NCBI GenBank assembly: GCA_945862135.1
Contig: CAMAYE010000004.1
Location: 1-50,312, forward strand
Direction of reading: 5' to 3'
DNA: 50,312 nt
Source of the DNA: Bordetella parapertussis
Lineage (GTDB): Bacteria; Pseudomonadota; Gammaproteobacteria; Burkholderiales; SG8-41
Shown piece after piece: positions 18,496-27,695 of this stretch. The translations under genes were made by a program, and so were the position numbers. A model generated the notes under the pieces. The model saw nothing but the letters and a program-made list of their open reading frames with translations. It searched no databases and had not been told where the DNA came from. How positions within the stretch are numbered: the stretch's first letter is position 1; each line of letters starts with the position of its first letter.

Positions 18496-19791
18496 TCAGG
18501 GCTTGGGCGGCGCGAATACCCGCACACTTTTGATCACCCGGTCCTGGGTTTGCACGATTTCCAACGGATGGCCGGCAATACGCACGCTGGTATTGGGTTC
18601 CGGGATGTCCTGCATGTGTTCGAGGATCAATCCATTAAGCGTTTTGGGGCCGTCCAGTGGAAAGTTGAAGCCCAGCTTGCGATTGATTTCACGCAGCAGC
18701 ATGCTGCCTTCAATGACAAAGCTGCCGTCAGGCTGCGGGTGCAGCCCGCGTGCCATCAGCGGCGATTGCGTGGTGAACTCGCCGATGATTTCCTCCAGGA
18801 TATCCTCGAGTGTCACCAGCCCCATGATTTCGCCGTATTCATCGACAACAAGACTGACGCCGTTCGCGTGTTCCTGGAAATTCTGTATTTGTGCCAGCAA
18901 TGGGGTTGCGGAGGGCACGAAGTGGGCCTCGCGGATCATGTCGCGCAGGGTCTCCACGGTCAGCTCATCGCGCTGGATCAGTGTCAGCGCATGCCGAACC
19001 CGGAGCGTGCCGACGACATTGTCGAACTGGTCCTGGTAGGCCACGACACGCCGGTGATGTGCGGTCGATAACTGCTGGATGATTTCTTCAAGGGGCAGGT
19101 CGAGATTGATGCCTTCGATCTGGTTACGTGGAACCATGACGTCGTCCACGGTGATGGCGCCGATTTCAAGCAGGTTGAGCAGTACCGAAGCGTGTTTTTT
19201 CGGGAGTACATTCGATGATTCGAGGACGATGGTGCGGATTTCATCGATGGACAGTGGCTGGGAACCGGACTCTTGAGGCTGCACGTGCAGGATTCTCAGG
19301 GCAACCCCGAGAACCGCATCGGTGGATCTTGTAAGCAGGTGCACGAAGGGCGCGGTAGTCCATGCGAGAACCCGCATTGGCCATGCAACGAAGCGCGAAA
19401 TGTTCTCGGCGCTGTGCTGGCCGAGCCGCTTCGGCACAATTTCGCCGACTACGATCGATACATAGGTCACCCCGACCACCACGATTGCCGTGGCGGTTAT
19501 GTTCGCGGTTTTGTGTTCCAGGCCCTGGGTTTGCAGCCAGCGGGCGAAGGGCTCGGCAAGGATCGCCTCACCGACAATGCCGTTAAGCAGCCCGATCGAA
19601 GTAATGCCGATCTGCACTGTCGACAGGAAACGCGTCGGGTCGGAACTGAGCTTGATTGCGGCGTCGGCAAGTTTGTCGCCGCGCTGTGCCATTGTGGACA
19701 GTTTGGACTGGCGTGCGGTCAGCAGAGCGACTTCCGACATGGCGAAGGCACCATTAAGAAGTATCAGGCAGGCGAGAATCAGGATTTCCAT
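18496..19791 (-). CDS. HlyC/CorC family protein (DUF21-CBS-CorC_HlyC)
   Basis: This 431-residue membrane protein has the standard three parts. Residues 1-190 form a DUF21/CNNM-like transmembrane domain (MEILILACLILLNGAFAMSE, VGEIVPKRLGQ). Then come a tandem CBS pair (VMVPRNQIEGINLDLPLEE; FVPSATPLLAQIQNFQEH) and a C-terminal CorC_HlyC FAD-binding-like domain. Members are linked to magnesium or cobalt efflux or resistance, though older annotations call them hemolysins. ATG 19791 begins directly with the membrane helix; the frame extends upstream without a plausible signal. It is 46 bases downstream of the cytochrome-assembly-like gene. Confidence 0.88.
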   Translation of the reverse strand: MEILILACLILLNGAFAMSEVALLTARQSKLSTMAQRGDKLADAAIKLSSDPTRFLSTVQIGITSIGLLNGIVGEAILAEPFARWLQTQGLEHKTANITATAIVVVGVTYVSIVVGEIVPKRLGQHSAENISRFVAWPMRVLAWTTAPFVHLLTRSTDAVLGVALRILHVQPQESGSQPLSIDEIRTIVLESSNVLPKKHASVLLNLLEIGAITVDDVMVPRNQIEGINLDLPLEEIIQQLSTAHHRRVVAYQDQFDNVVGTLRVRHALTLIQRDELTVETLRDMIREAHFVPSATPLLAQIQNFQEHANGVSLVVDEYGEIMGLVTLEDILEEIIGEFTTQSPLMARGLHPQPDGSFVIEGSMLLREINRKLGFNFPLDGPKTLNGLILEHMQDIPEPNTSVRIAGHPLEIVQTQDRVIKSVRVFAPPKP

Positions 19792-19837
19792 TTTTTGTCT
19801 ACCTCGAGAAACGAAACCGGCGTGTGGGCCGGCCAGG

Positions 19838-20662
19838 TCAGCTGCGACCGAGCAGCACTTCCAGAACGAATTTGCTGCCCAGATAGGCAAGCACCAGAAG
19901 CAGGAATCCGGCGAGTGTCCAGCGAACGGCCACACGACCGCGCCAGCCGCGAAAATGGCGTCCCAGCAGCAGTGCTGCAAACACGATCCACGAGACGAAA
20001 CCGAATATGGTTTTGTGATTGATGCGTGCCGCCTTGCCGAAGACTTCTTCCGAAAAAAACACGCCGCTGATCAGGGTCAGCGTCAGCATCGCAAATCCAG
20101 CCCAGATGATCCGGAACAGCAATGTCTCCATCGTCAGCAGTGGTGGCAGCCGGTGCAATCCGGTAGGCAGGGAGCCCATGTGCAGGCGGCGTTCCAGCAT
20201 GGCCATCAGTAGCACGTGGAGCGAGGCGATGGTAAACAGGCTATAGGCCGCCATCGACATCAGTATGTGAAGCTTGAATGCCAACAGTTCGGTATTTGGC
20301 AACGGTTTTGCTTCGGGCAGCAAAGCCGGCAGGAAGGCCGCGATTGCCGCCGCAGGCATGATGAGTGCCTGAAGACCTTCGAGCCTGTAGAACAGGCTGC
20401 CCAGCCAATAGATGAGTACTGTCAGTCCGAGAATCGCGGAGATTGCGTCGCCGACACCGATCCGCAGCGTATTGCCGGCAAACATCACGCTGAACAAAAC
20501 GGTGACATGCACGGTAAGCGTAACCAATACGGCAGCCCGTTCGGCGAGGCTGCGCAAAGAGGTTGTTTCCGGCGCAGCGGATGACCAGTGAAGCCGCCAG
20601 AAGTAGACGGCCATGGCCGCATAAAGAAGCGCGCTGGCGAGATACGGTAAAATTGCCTGCAT
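19838..20662 (-). CDS. Cytochrome c assembly family membrane protein (CcsA/YpjD-like)
   Basis: The 274-residue product has about eight hydrophobic segments and the C-terminal stretch INHKTIFGFVSWIVFAALL, characteristic of the short CcsA/YpjD branch of the cytochrome c assembly family. The tryptophan-rich haem-handling motif (WAxxxWGxYWxWD type) of true CcsA is not visible, so a role in haem delivery is uncertain. In many Proteobacteria this gene diverges from ffh, exactly as here, with only 21 bases between the two starts. A basic loop near residue 230 (GRHFRGWRGRVAVRW) supports the membrane orientation. Confidence 0.85.
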   Translation of the reverse strand: MQAILPYLASALLYAAMAVYFWRLHWSSAAPETTSLRSLAERAAVLVTLTVHVTVLFSVMFAGNTLRIGVGDAISAILGLTVLIYWLGSLFYRLEGLQALIMPAAAIAAFLPALLPEAKPLPNTELLAFKLHILMSMAAYSLFTIASLHVLLMAMLERRLHMGSLPTGLHRLPPLLTMETLLFRIIWAGFAMLTLTLISGVFFSEEVFGKAARINHKTIFGFVSWIVFAALLLGRHFRGWRGRVAVRWTLAGFLLLVLAYLGSKFVLEVLLGRS

Positions 20663-20683
20663 GCATCCAGTTTACCTTAAGCC

Positions 20684-22039
20684 ATGTTCGACAACCTGAC
20701 CGGTCGCCTCGCGAAAGTTGTCAAGACGCTGCGCGGCGAGGCGCGGCTGACCGAAGCCAACACCCAGGATGCGCTGCGTGAAGTGCGCATGGCCTTGCTG
20801 GAGGCTGACGTGGCCTTGCCCGTCGTCAAGGCTTTTATCGATCGCATTCGCGAAAAAGCCGTCGGCGAGGAGGTGGTCGGCAGCCTGACGCCCGGCCAGG
20901 CCCTGGTGGGCGTAGTCCACCGCGAGTTGATCGCGCTGATGGGCGAACACAGCGAATCGCTGAACCTTGCGGTGCAGCCGCCGGCGGTGATTCTGATGGC
21001 AGGCCTGCAGGGGGCGGGCAAGACGACCACCGCGGGCAAACTGGCGCGCTGGTTGCGCACCGAGCAGAAGAAAAAAGTATTGCTCGCCAGTTGTGACGTC
21101 TATCGCCCGGCGGCCATCGAGCAGTTGAAGGTGCTGGCGGGGCAGGTCGAAGCGGATTTCCACCCGGTTGCCGATGGCGAGAAGCCTGTGGATATCGCAA
21201 AGCGGGCGCTGGAATATGCGCGTACCCATTATCACGACGTGCTGATTGTCGATACCGCTGGCCGGCTTGCGATCGACGAGGCGATGATGCAAGAAATCCG
21301 CGAACTGCACGCTGCGATGCATCCGATTGAAACGCTGTTTGTGGTCGATGCGATGCAAGGCCAGGATGCGGTGAATGTCGCGAAGGCCTTCGGTGAGGCG
21401 TTGCCGCTAACCGGCGTCATCCTGACCAAGCTCGACGGCGATTCACGCGGCGGTGCCGCGCTGTCGGTGCGTCATGTTACCGGCAAGCCGATCAAGTTCG
21501 CCGGTACCGGCGAAAAAGTCACCGGACTCGAGGCTTTCCATCCTGACCGCATGGCGTCGCGAATCCTCGGCATGGGCGATGTGCTGTCGCTGATCGAGGA
21601 TGTCACCAAATCGGTGGATCGTGTCGAGGCTGAAAAGCTCGCACGCAAGGTCAAGTCCGGCAAGGGTTTCGATTTGGAAGATTTCAAGCAGCAGGTGGCT
21701 CAGATGCGCAAGATGGGCGGCGTCAGTGCGCTGATGGACAAGCTGCCAGCGCATCTCGCGCAGGCTGCGGCGCAGGGCGCCCCGCAGATGGAAGACAAGG
21801 CGATCCGCCGCCTTGAAGGCATCATCAATTCGATGACGCGGCTCGAGCGCGCCAAGCCGGAACTGATCAAAGCCTCGCGCAAGCGGCGTATTGCCGCCGG
21901 TGCCGGGGTGACGGTTCAGGAGGTGAACCGCCTGCTCAACCAGTTCGAGCAGACGCAGAAAATGATGAAGATGGTCGCCAAGGGCGGCATGGCAAAAATG
22001 ATGCGCTCAATGAAAGGCATGTTCCCGGGCATGCGCTGA
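20684..22039 (+). CDS. ffh: Signal recognition particle GTPase Ffh
   Basis: Ffh binds 4.5S RNA and signal sequences of membrane proteins and hands ribosomes to FtsY. The 451-residue product has the N domain (MFDNLTGRLAKVVKTLRGEA), G1 GLQGAGKTTTAGKLA, the DTAGRLAIDE motif, TKLDGDSRGGAAL, GTGEK, and a methionine-rich M domain ending MVAKGGMAKMMRSMKGMFPG. It diverges from the CcsA/YpjD-like gene and converges on the nitroreductase with a 21-base gap. A TAAAAT at 20648-20653 might be its -10, but no matching -35 was found. Confidence 0.98.
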   Translation: MFDNLTGRLAKVVKTLRGEARLTEANTQDALREVRMALLEADVALPVVKAFIDRIREKAVGEEVVGSLTPGQALVGVVHRELIALMGEHSESLNLAVQPPAVILMAGLQGAGKTTTAGKLARWLRTEQKKKVLLASCDVYRPAAIEQLKVLAGQVEADFHPVADGEKPVDIAKRALEYARTHYHDVLIVDTAGRLAIDEAMMQEIRELHAAMHPIETLFVVDAMQGQDAVNVAKAFGEALPLTGVILTKLDGDSRGGAALSVRHVTGKPIKFAGTGEKVTGLEAFHPDRMASRILGMGDVLSLIEDVTKSVDRVEAEKLARKVKSGKGFDLEDFKQQVAQMRKMGGVSALMDKLPAHLAQAAAQGAPQMEDKAIRRLEGIINSMTRLERAKPELIKASRKRRIAAGAGVTVQEVNRLLNQFEQTQKMMKMVAKGGMAKMMRSMKGMFPGMR

Positions 22040-22060
22040 GTATCCCGGGGAGCCTTTCGC

Positions 22061-22912
22061 CTATTTCAGGCTGAAGCCCTGGCGCCGGATATATGCGCCG
22101 AAATCTGCGCGTTCCGGTTCGGCATACTGCCGGGCCTTGTCTTCTGACCAGCCGTAAAATTCTGCGGCACCGAATTGCTTGATACGCCGCTGCTTCCCGT
22201 AAGGATGGTTGGCATGGCGCCGCTGGTCGTAGCTGTCCACGTTTTCGCGCAATTGCGTTTCGTCGTAACGATCGGTGTGCACTGTGACGTCAAGCGACAG
22301 CCGCGGACTGATATGGCCGGCCGCCGCCGGATAACCCACGCATAAACCGGCGATCGGGAACACGCCCTCGGGCAATTCCAGTTCCCTGCTCACGGTATCG
22401 ATGGCATTGCGGATGGCGCTGATCGGACAGGTTCCGAGGCCGGCGGCTTCGGCGGCGCTGATGAAGTTCATCATCACGATGCCGGCATCGACTGCCGCAT
22501 TCATGAAGTGGTCGAGGTGTTCATTGGCGAAAGGTTTGCCGCGCCATTGGCCAATGTGGCGGATCCGCCGGTTGTTGCCGCAGAACACCAGAAACACCGG
22601 TGCGTCGAGAATCCATGGCATCTCGGTGAGATGGGCGACGATGCGCTGGCGTTTTGCAGGGTCGGCGACGTGAATGATGTCCGCCTGCTGCAAGTCGCTC
22701 TTGGTTGGGGCCGACAGCGCGCAGGCACAAAGCAGCTGCAAAAGGTCCGGGCTGACCGGGTCAGGGCTATAGCGACGCAGGGAGCGATGCTCGGCAATAC
22801 GTGCAAGCTCGGTCAGGCCGGCTTGGTCAGGATTAAGTTGAAAATCCATGCCGTAGCGGGTCTTCAGGGCGGCACCGATGCGTTTGGAGGGTGTTTTGTC
22901 TTGGTTATTCAT
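22061..22912 (-). CDS. Nitroreductase family flavoprotein
   Basis: A 283-residue nitroreductase-fold protein, presumably an FMN- and NAD(P)H-dependent oxidoreductase. Family signs are EHRSLRRYSPDPVSPDLLQLL (FMN phosphate site at the N-terminus), SAPTKSDLQQADIIHV, and the ISAAEAAGLGTCPISAIRN block. The long C-terminal tail (about 218-283) with GAAEFYGWSEDKARQ fits the NfsA-like group. The natural substrate cannot be read from the sequence. It is a single gene on the minus strand between ffh and rpsP, and its start is nine bases from copy 2 of the dispersed AT-rich element. Confidence 0.85.
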   Translation of the reverse strand: MNNQDKTPSKRIGAALKTRYGMDFQLNPDQAGLTELARIAEHRSLRRYSPDPVSPDLLQLLCACALSAPTKSDLQQADIIHVADPAKRQRIVAHLTEMPWILDAPVFLVFCGNNRRIRHIGQWRGKPFANEHLDHFMNAAVDAGIVMMNFISAAEAAGLGTCPISAIRNAIDTVSRELELPEGVFPIAGLCVGYPAAAGHISPRLSLDVTVHTDRYDETQLRENVDSYDQRRHANHPYGKQRRIKQFGAAEFYGWSEDKARQYAEPERADFGAYIRRQGFSLK

Positions 22913-22920
22913 AAATTTGT

Positions 22921-22940
22921 TTTAAAAACAATTAGTTATG
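22921..22940 (+). repeat. Dispersed AT-rich element, copy 2
   Basis: This copy lies in the divergent spacer between the nitroreductase (-) and rpsP (+). Around it, TTGTTTT-A-AAAACAA (22918-22932) forms a perfect palindrome with 7-bp arms, which the other copies only partly share. See the entry at 12649 for the consensus. Confidence 0.6.
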
Positions 22941-22997
22941 TTGATTCTTGTTGTGTTTGAGAAATTCGGTGGTATTTGTTGTCATCGTGATTAAACG

Positions 22998-23027
22998 TTG
23001 CTTCGAAGGGGCAAAGTACCGTAAAAT
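22998..23027 (+). promoter_or_regulatory. Probable sigma-70 promoter of the rpsP operon
   Basis: TTGCTT (22998-23003) and TAAAAT (23022-23027) are separated by 18 bases and lie about 40 bases before the rpsP ATG. Each differs from the consensus at one or two positions. This is the only promoter-like pair in the spacer facing rpsP. Confidence 0.5.
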
Positions 23028-23066
23028 CCGCCCCTTTCGACTTTTTCAGTCACCGGGAAATCCGTC

Positions 23067-23324
23067 ATGGTGGTGGTCCGTTTAGCTCGTGGTGGCGCCA
23101 AGAAGCGCCCGTTTTTCAACCTCGTCGTTGCCGATTCGCGCTTCGCTCGCGACGGCCGCTTTATCGAGCGCCTGGGATTTTACGATCCCAAAGCGCCGGA
23201 AGGCCGCGAACGTCTGCGTATCAACAGTGAGCGCCTCGCTTTCTGGCAAGGCAAGGGTGCGCAACTGTCGGACACAGTCACCCGTCTCGTCAAGCAGGCT
23301 GGTGCCCAAAAAGCAGCTGCCTGA
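23067..23324 (+). CDS. rpsP: 30S ribosomal protein bS16
   Basis: The 85-residue product shows the bS16 signature [20 protein letters not shown] and the central [16 protein letters not shown]. bS16 binds 16S rRNA early in 30S assembly. It is the first gene of the rpsP-rimM-trmD-rplS operon. The rimM start lies inside its last codons. Confidence 0.98.
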   Translation: MVVVRLARGGAKKRPFFNLVVADSRFARDGRFIERLGFYDPKAPEGRERLRINSERLAFWQGKGAQLSDTVTRLVKQAGAQKAAA

Positions 23325-23847
23325 GCAGTCGGTTGCTGAACGGCTGGTAGTGATGGGGCGTGTGGTTGCGCCCTACGGCGTCAATGGCTGGGTCAAGGTT
23401 CAGCCGTTTACGCAGGAGAGCCGGGGGTTGCTCGATTATTCGTCGTGGCAGGTCGGACGCGAGGGCGCCTGGCAGCTGCGATCCGTGGAGTCGGCCAAAG
23501 TGCATGGCACCGCGGTGGTAGCAAAGCTGGCCGGTATTGCGGATCGCGATCAGGCGGCGGTACTGCAGGGAATGCGTGTCGCGATATCGCGCGATCTTTT
23601 TCCTGCAGCGGCTTCCGGGGAGTTTTACTGGGCCGATCTGATCGGGCTGAGGGTGGTTAATGCGTCCGGGCTCGAACTAGGTATCGTGTCCCGGGTTTTT
23701 GAAACCGGGGCCAATGATGTGCTGGTGGTGGAAGACAAGGTGTCTGGTGATGAGCGCGAACGCCTGTTGCCTTTCATCGAGACGGTGATCCGGCAAGTGG
23801 ATGTTGCCGGCGGCAGGATTACCGTTGACTGGGAAGCAGATTACTGA
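23302..23847 (+). CDS. rimM: Ribosome maturation factor RimM
   Basis: RimM helps process the 16S rRNA 3' domain during 30S maturation and binds uS19. The 181-residue product has the N-terminal barrel ([21 protein letters not shown]) and the C-terminal PRC-barrel ([37 protein letters not shown]). GTG 23302 gives an N-terminus of normal length and overlaps the end of rpsP by 23 bases. ATG 23353 is possible but would trim the first strand. The stop overlaps the trmD ATG by one base. Confidence 0.94.
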   Translation: MPKKQLPEQSVAERLVVMGRVVAPYGVNGWVKVQPFTQESRGLLDYSSWQVGREGAWQLRSVESAKVHGTAVVAKLAGIADRDQAAVLQGMRVAISRDLFPAAASGEFYWADLIGLRVVNASGLELGIVSRVFETGANDVLVVEDKVSGDERERLLPFIETVIRQVDVAGGRITVDWEADY

Positions 23848-24611
23848 TGTTGCAGTTTGATGTGGTTACGCTGTTTCCGGCGATGTTCGATGCGGTAACT
23901 GAATTGGGGATTACCGGACGTGCGCGGGAGCGCGGGCTGTATCAGTTTGTGGCTTGGAATCCTCGGGATTTCACGAAGAATGTGCATCGCACCGTTGATG
24001 ACCGGCCTTATGGCGGCGGTCCCGGCATGGTGATGATGGCGGAACCGCTGGATCTGGCGCTGGCAGCAGCGCGGCAACGGCAGGTCAGTGCAGGTGTAGA
24101 GCGGCCACGGGTCGTACATCTGACGCCGCAGGGAAGATTGTTGGACCACGCGCTGGTTGCAGAGTTGGCGCATGAGCAGGGACTGGTGTTGCTGGCCGGA
24201 CGCTACGAAGGTGTGGATGAGCGTCTGATCGAGCGTCAGGCCATCGAGGAAATCTCGATTGGTGATTACGTATTGAGCGGCGGTGAACTGGCCGCGATGG
24301 TGTTGATGGACAGTGTGATACGGCAACTGCCCGGCGCGTTGGGCGATGCTGAATCCGCCAGTCAGGATTCGTTTGTTGACGGCCTGCTGGACCACCCGCA
24401 CTACACCCGCCCGGAAGTGTATGAGGGCGCGGCGGTGCCGGCGGTGCTGTTGTCAGGCAACCACGCGGTGATTACGCGCTGGCGTTTGAAGCAGTCGCTG
24501 GGACGCACCTTGCAGCGACGGCCGGATTTGCTGGAACAGCGGGTGTTGACCGCGGAAGAGCGGGCACTGCTCGATGAGTATCGCCGTGAACAGAACAGCG
24601 GCAGGGTTTAA
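23847..24611 (+). CDS. trmD: tRNA (guanine37-N1)-methyltransferase
   Basis: TrmD methylates G37 next to the anticodon with S-adenosylmethionine, preventing +1 frameshifting. The 254-residue product shows the SPOUT trefoil-knot features: [15 protein letters not shown] at the N-terminus, [32 protein letters not shown], and the knot motif [20 protein letters not shown]. Asp and Arg residues required in the family are present in these blocks. It sits in the rpsP operon and overlaps rimM by one base. Confidence 0.98.
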   Translation: MLQFDVVTLFPAMFDAVTELGITGRARERGLYQFVAWNPRDFTKNVHRTVDDRPYGGGPGMVMMAEPLDLALAAARQRQVSAGVERPRVVHLTPQGRLLDHALVAELAHEQGLVLLAGRYEGVDERLIERQAIEEISIGDYVLSGGELAAMVLMDSVIRQLPGALGDAESASQDSFVDGLLDHPHYTRPEVYEGAAVPAVLLSGNHAVITRWRLKQSLGRTLQRRPDLLEQRVLTAEERALLDEYRREQNSGRV

Positions 24612-24660
24612 CCGCGAACGCCATGATGGCGGACGCAATCAAGTTTGAGGGAGTTACGAG

Positions 24661-25068
24661 ATGAACGTCATACAGCAGCTGGAACAGGAAGAAATGAAGC
24701 GTCTGGGCCGCAAGACCCCGGAGTTTGTTGCCGGTGATACGGTCATCGTCAACGTCAACGTGGTCGAGGGCGAGCGCAAGCGCGTCCAGGCTTATGAAGG
24801 CGTGGTCATCGCCAAGCGCAACCGGGGCATCAACTCCTCGTTCATTGTGCGCAAGATTTCCTCGGGCGAGGGCGTCGAGCGGACATTCCAGACCTACTCA
24901 CCATCGATCGCCAGCATCGAAGTGAAACGTCGCGGCGACGTTGGCCGTTCGAAGCTTTACTATCTGCGCGGCCTGTCCGGCAAAGCGGCCCGCATCAAGG
25001 AAAAACTCACTGTCAGCACGGCAGTGGTTGCCGAGGTTGAAGCGGAAGCTGCCCCGGCCGAGAAGTAA
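24661..25068 (+). CDS. rplS: 50S ribosomal protein bL19
   Basis: bL19 lies at the 30S-50S interface. The 135-residue product has the family core [38 protein letters not shown] and [18 protein letters not shown]. The tail after that is Ala/Glu rich ([14 protein letters not shown]), slightly longer than in E. coli. It has a GGGAG ribosome site and is the last gene of the operon, followed by a strong terminator. Confidence 0.98.
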   Translation: MNVIQQLEQEEMKRLGRKTPEFVAGDTVIVNVNVVEGERKRVQAYEGVVIAKRNRGINSSFIVRKISSGEGVERTFQTYSPSIASIEVKRRGDVGRSKLYYLRGLSGKAARIKEKLTVSTAVVAEVEAEAAPAEK

Positions 25069-25085
25069 GCATTTTGTATTACCGG

Positions 25086-25110
25086 AAAAGGCGGCTGCGG
25101 CCGCCTTTTT
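25086..25110 (+). terminator. Rho-independent terminator of the rpsP-rplS operon
   Basis: AAAAGGCGGC (25086-25095) pairs with GCCGCC plus T's (25100-25109) around a TGCG loop, ending in five T. It begins 18 bases after the rplS stop. Confidence 0.88.
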
Positions 25111-25167
25111 CTTTGCTTGTTTCATCCTCAGAAACTGCTGCCCCAGGTTTCTGCGCCTGCGCGCCGC

Positions 25168-25173
25168 TACAAT
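25168..25173 (+). promoter_or_regulatory. Possible -10 element directly before the gene at 25179
   Basis: TACAAT ends five bases before the ATG, so transcription would begin at or next to the start codon and yield a leaderless or near-leaderless mRNA. No clear -35 is present at 16-18 bases and no ribosome site precedes the ATG. Confidence 0.35.
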
Positions 25174-25178
25174 AAAGC

Positions 25179-26885
25179 ATGACTCTGAAACGCCTGACAG
25201 CCGTTCTTGGCCTTGCCGCGTCCGTGACGGTGGGGATGAACTCATCGATGGCCCATGCTGCAGACGAACTGGCCGCCACGCGCAGGCTGGCTGAAGCCGG
25301 CGCAGTCCAGCTCGCGCTGCAGCGTCTGGATGTGTTGCAACCGGCAGCGGTTGCTGCGCCTGTTCCCAAGGGATCTTCTGCCGGGACTGGCTGGACTGAG
25401 TGGGAGCGTCTGCGTTTGCAATTGCTGGCGTCCGGCGGATCGCATGCAATGCTGCTGCAGCGTGTCGCCGCAATGCCCCCGGGGGTTGATGCGGAAGCTG
25501 CCGCGGAGTTTCATGTTGTTGCGGCTCGTTCGGCCTTGGCCATCGGGCGCGGCGCTGCGGCACGCGATCAGGCCGCACGCGCGTTGTGGGGCTCAGGCAT
25601 GGAGGCGGCGCGTTCGCGCGAGTTGCGCCTGCTGGTGATCCGCAGTCTGGTGAATGACGGTCAGGCGGACGAAGCCTATCGCAGCATGTTGCGGTTCCAG
25701 CAGGATTACCGACCGCTTGATGCCGCGGTCGCGACGCAGTTCGTTGACGGTCTTCTTGATCTGAAGCGGGTTCAGGAGTCTTTGAGCTGGTTGTCCCTGC
25801 TGGATGAGCGTAGCCCGACGAAATTGCGTCTGCGTCTGCATACCGGTTTATTGACTCCGGCGGAAGTCGTGACGCTAGTCCGGGCCGGCATCGCGCGTAG
25901 CGAGGACACTGCCTGGTGGCGGGTGTTGCAGGAAGTCGGAGAGAAACAGCCGGCGACCGCAATGAAAATCGAGGCCCTGGAACAGTTGCTCGATCGCCCG
26001 AATGCGTCGAATGCAGATGGATCCCGGTTGTGGGAGGCGTATTTTGCGTATGCGCGCAGTGCGGCGAATACGCATCAGCTGCTGGCCGGAGACGAGGGCA
26101 GCTGGCTCGAGTTTGCACTGAAACACAAAGAGTTCGAGCCAGTCGTGGCGCGCGCTTATTTTGCTTACCTTGCACGCGAGGGACGCGGAGAATCCCTGCG
26201 CCGCACCGCACAGTCACAGCTCGCGTCCAGCCTGATGGGATCACGTCTGCCGCGCTCGGCATTGGCATTATTCGATGCATGGCCCGGCGATCCGGCGTCG
26301 CTGACGGCGGACACACGTTATCAACTGGGTGGCGCGGCCGAGGCGCTGCAGCAGCATGCGCGCGCGTTGCAGTATCGGCAGGGATTGCCGGCGCCTGATG
26401 GAACTGCCCCCGCTGTCTGGGATCTGCGCATCGCAGGGCTGGCGCTGCGCGCCGGCCGTGGCGATGTGGGTACCGCCATCACCCGGCAACTGGCGGCAGC
26501 CAATACGCCGATTCCGGCTGCGCAGCTGCCGGAGTGGATCACGTTGACGTCGCAGCTCGCTGATCACGGGCTGCCCGCCGAGACGCAGTTGATGGCGGGG
26601 CGGATTGCCCCGCATGCCGATGCTGCGCAGAGGCGCCTCTTGCTGGCTGCGACGGCGCGCGCCCTGGAGTCCGCTAGCCAACCCTTGCTGGCCGCTGAAT
26701 ATCAACTGCGCCTGGCTTTAAACGCACCACAACCCGAGGCGGCCGCGGAGTCCCGGCTGCGCGCGGGTCTTAATCTGGCGCGCGGCGGCCTGCGCGAAGA
26801 TGCCCGCGTCCAGTTTGAATGGGTGCTTAAAAATGCGCGCGATCCGGCGCAGATTGCGGTGGCGCGGCGGGAACTCGGGTTCTAG
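25179..26885 (+). CDS. Exported alpha-helical repeat protein of unknown function
   Basis: The 568-residue product begins with a Sec signal peptide (basic MTLKR, a hydrophobic stretch, cleavage after AHA near residue 28). The rest is Ala/Leu/Arg-rich and helical, with degenerate TPR-like units, for example AEAGAVQLALQRLDVLQPA near 45, RSLVNDGQADEAYRSMLRFQQDY near 155, and the last one ARGGLREDARVQFEWVLKNA. I do not recognise a named family. A TPR-like periplasmic adaptor or scaffold is plausible. It is a single gene between the ribosomal operon terminator and the convergent GntR gene. Confidence 0.75.
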   Translation: MTLKRLTAVLGLAASVTVGMNSSMAHAADELAATRRLAEAGAVQLALQRLDVLQPAAVAAPVPKGSSAGTGWTEWERLRLQLLASGGSHAMLLQRVAAMPPGVDAEAAAEFHVVAARSALAIGRGAAARDQAARALWGSGMEAARSRELRLLVIRSLVNDGQADEAYRSMLRFQQDYRPLDAAVATQFVDGLLDLKRVQESLSWLSLLDERSPTKLRLRLHTGLLTPAEVVTLVRAGIARSEDTAWWRVLQEVGEKQPATAMKIEALEQLLDRPNASNADGSRLWEAYFAYARSAANTHQLLAGDEGSWLEFALKHKEFEPVVARAYFAYLAREGRGESLRRTAQSQLASSLMGSRLPRSALALFDAWPGDPASLTADTRYQLGGAAEALQQHARALQYRQGLPAPDGTAPAVWDLRIAGLALRAGRGDVGTAITRQLAAANTPIPAAQLPEWITLTSQLADHGLPAETQLMAGRIAPHADAAQRRLLLAATARALESASQPLLAAEYQLRLALNAPQPEAAAESRLRAGLNLARGGLREDARVQFEWVLKNARDPAQIAVARRELGF

Positions 26886-26892
26886 TCAACAA

Positions 26893-26918
26893 CGCCGCGC
26901 TCAGCGCGCGGCGCTTTT
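26893..26918 (+). terminator. Possible terminator between convergent genes
   Basis: CGCCGCGC (26893-26900) pairs with GCGCGGCG (26906-26913) around TCAGC, then CTTTT. The T-tract is short. The hairpin overlaps the final codons of the convergent gntR gene, so sequence constraint by coding is an alternative explanation. Confidence 0.4.
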
Positions 26919-27659
26919 CCACAGGTCACTCAGATATTCGTGGTCAGCGGTATTGATCCAGCTGCGGCGGTATTCCACCGGGGTGTCGTTGTAGGTGTAG
27001 GCGACGCGGCGTATCTGCAGCGCGGGTTGGTCGATGCGCATACCGAGGATGGTCGCGATGTCCGCAGGTGGATGCGCAGCCGATAACCGTTCGCTGATAC
27101 GAACGACATTGACGCCGTACCGCGCCTGATACAGGCCGTAGATCGTGCCTTCTCGGTTGCGGAAGGTGGATTCGTCGAGACGCGAAAACCGTTCAGTCGG
27201 CACCGTGATGTCGTCCAGCACCACTGGTTTACCGGCGAGATTCAGCAGATTGCGCACCCGCGCCACGCGGCTGCCGCGGGCAAGTCCGAACTGGCTTTCG
27301 TCGTCGGCGTCAGCGCGTTCCTTGCGGAAGCCCAGCAGTTCGGAGACCGGGAATTCGCGGCTGCCGTCCTTACCGACGACATGGAAAAAATAAAACAGCG
27401 TGCGGTCTTCGGTGTGGCTTGCGACAAAGGTGCCGCGGCCCTGCTGGCGCACGAGGATGCGGCCGGCGACCAGTTCGTCAATCGCGCGGCGGATGGTGCC
27501 GATGGACACCTTGAACTGCCGCGCCAGTTGCGATTCGCTGGGGATGGCTTCGCCCGGCTTCCACTCGCCGGCGGCCAGTGCGCGGGTGATTTTCCATTGC
27601 ACTTCGCGGTAAAGCGGGGCGGCGACGAGGTTTTCGGTGATGAGGGCGGGGGTGTCCAT
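26901..27659 (-). CDS. GntR-family transcriptional regulator, HutC/UTRA subfamily
   Basis: The 252-residue product has an N-terminal GntR winged helix (PLYREVQWKITRALAAGEWK, IPSESQLARQFKVSIGTIRRAIDELVAGRIL, RQQGRGTFVA) and a C-terminal UTRA ligand-binding domain (about residues 90-245) ending with YRRSWINTADHEYL. HutC-type regulators usually repress a neighbouring catabolic operon until a pathway intermediate binds. It diverges from the SuyA-like gene and the run of catabolic genes behind it, so it is the likely local regulator. ATG 27659 is chosen; an in-frame ATG nine codons upstream is possible. Confidence 0.9.
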   Translation of the reverse strand: MDTPALITENLVAAPLYREVQWKITRALAAGEWKPGEAIPSESQLARQFKVSIGTIRRAIDELVAGRILVRQQGRGTFVASHTEDRTLFYFFHVVGKDGSREFPVSELLGFRKERADADDESQFGLARGSRVARVRNLLNLAGKPVVLDDITVPTERFSRLDESTFRNREGTIYGLYQARYGVNVVRISERLSAAHPPADIATILGMRIDQPALQIRRVAYTYNDTPVEYRRSWINTADHEYLSDLWKSAAR

Positions 27660-27695
27660 GGCAGCGCGCGGCAGTCTATCATGCACAACCCGGAT

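Noticed and set aside
24898-26316. Antisense open frame of 472 codons over rplS and the repeat protein
   Set aside because: The translation is Arg/Pro/Ala/His-rich with no hydrophobic core pattern, and it crosses a clear terminator.
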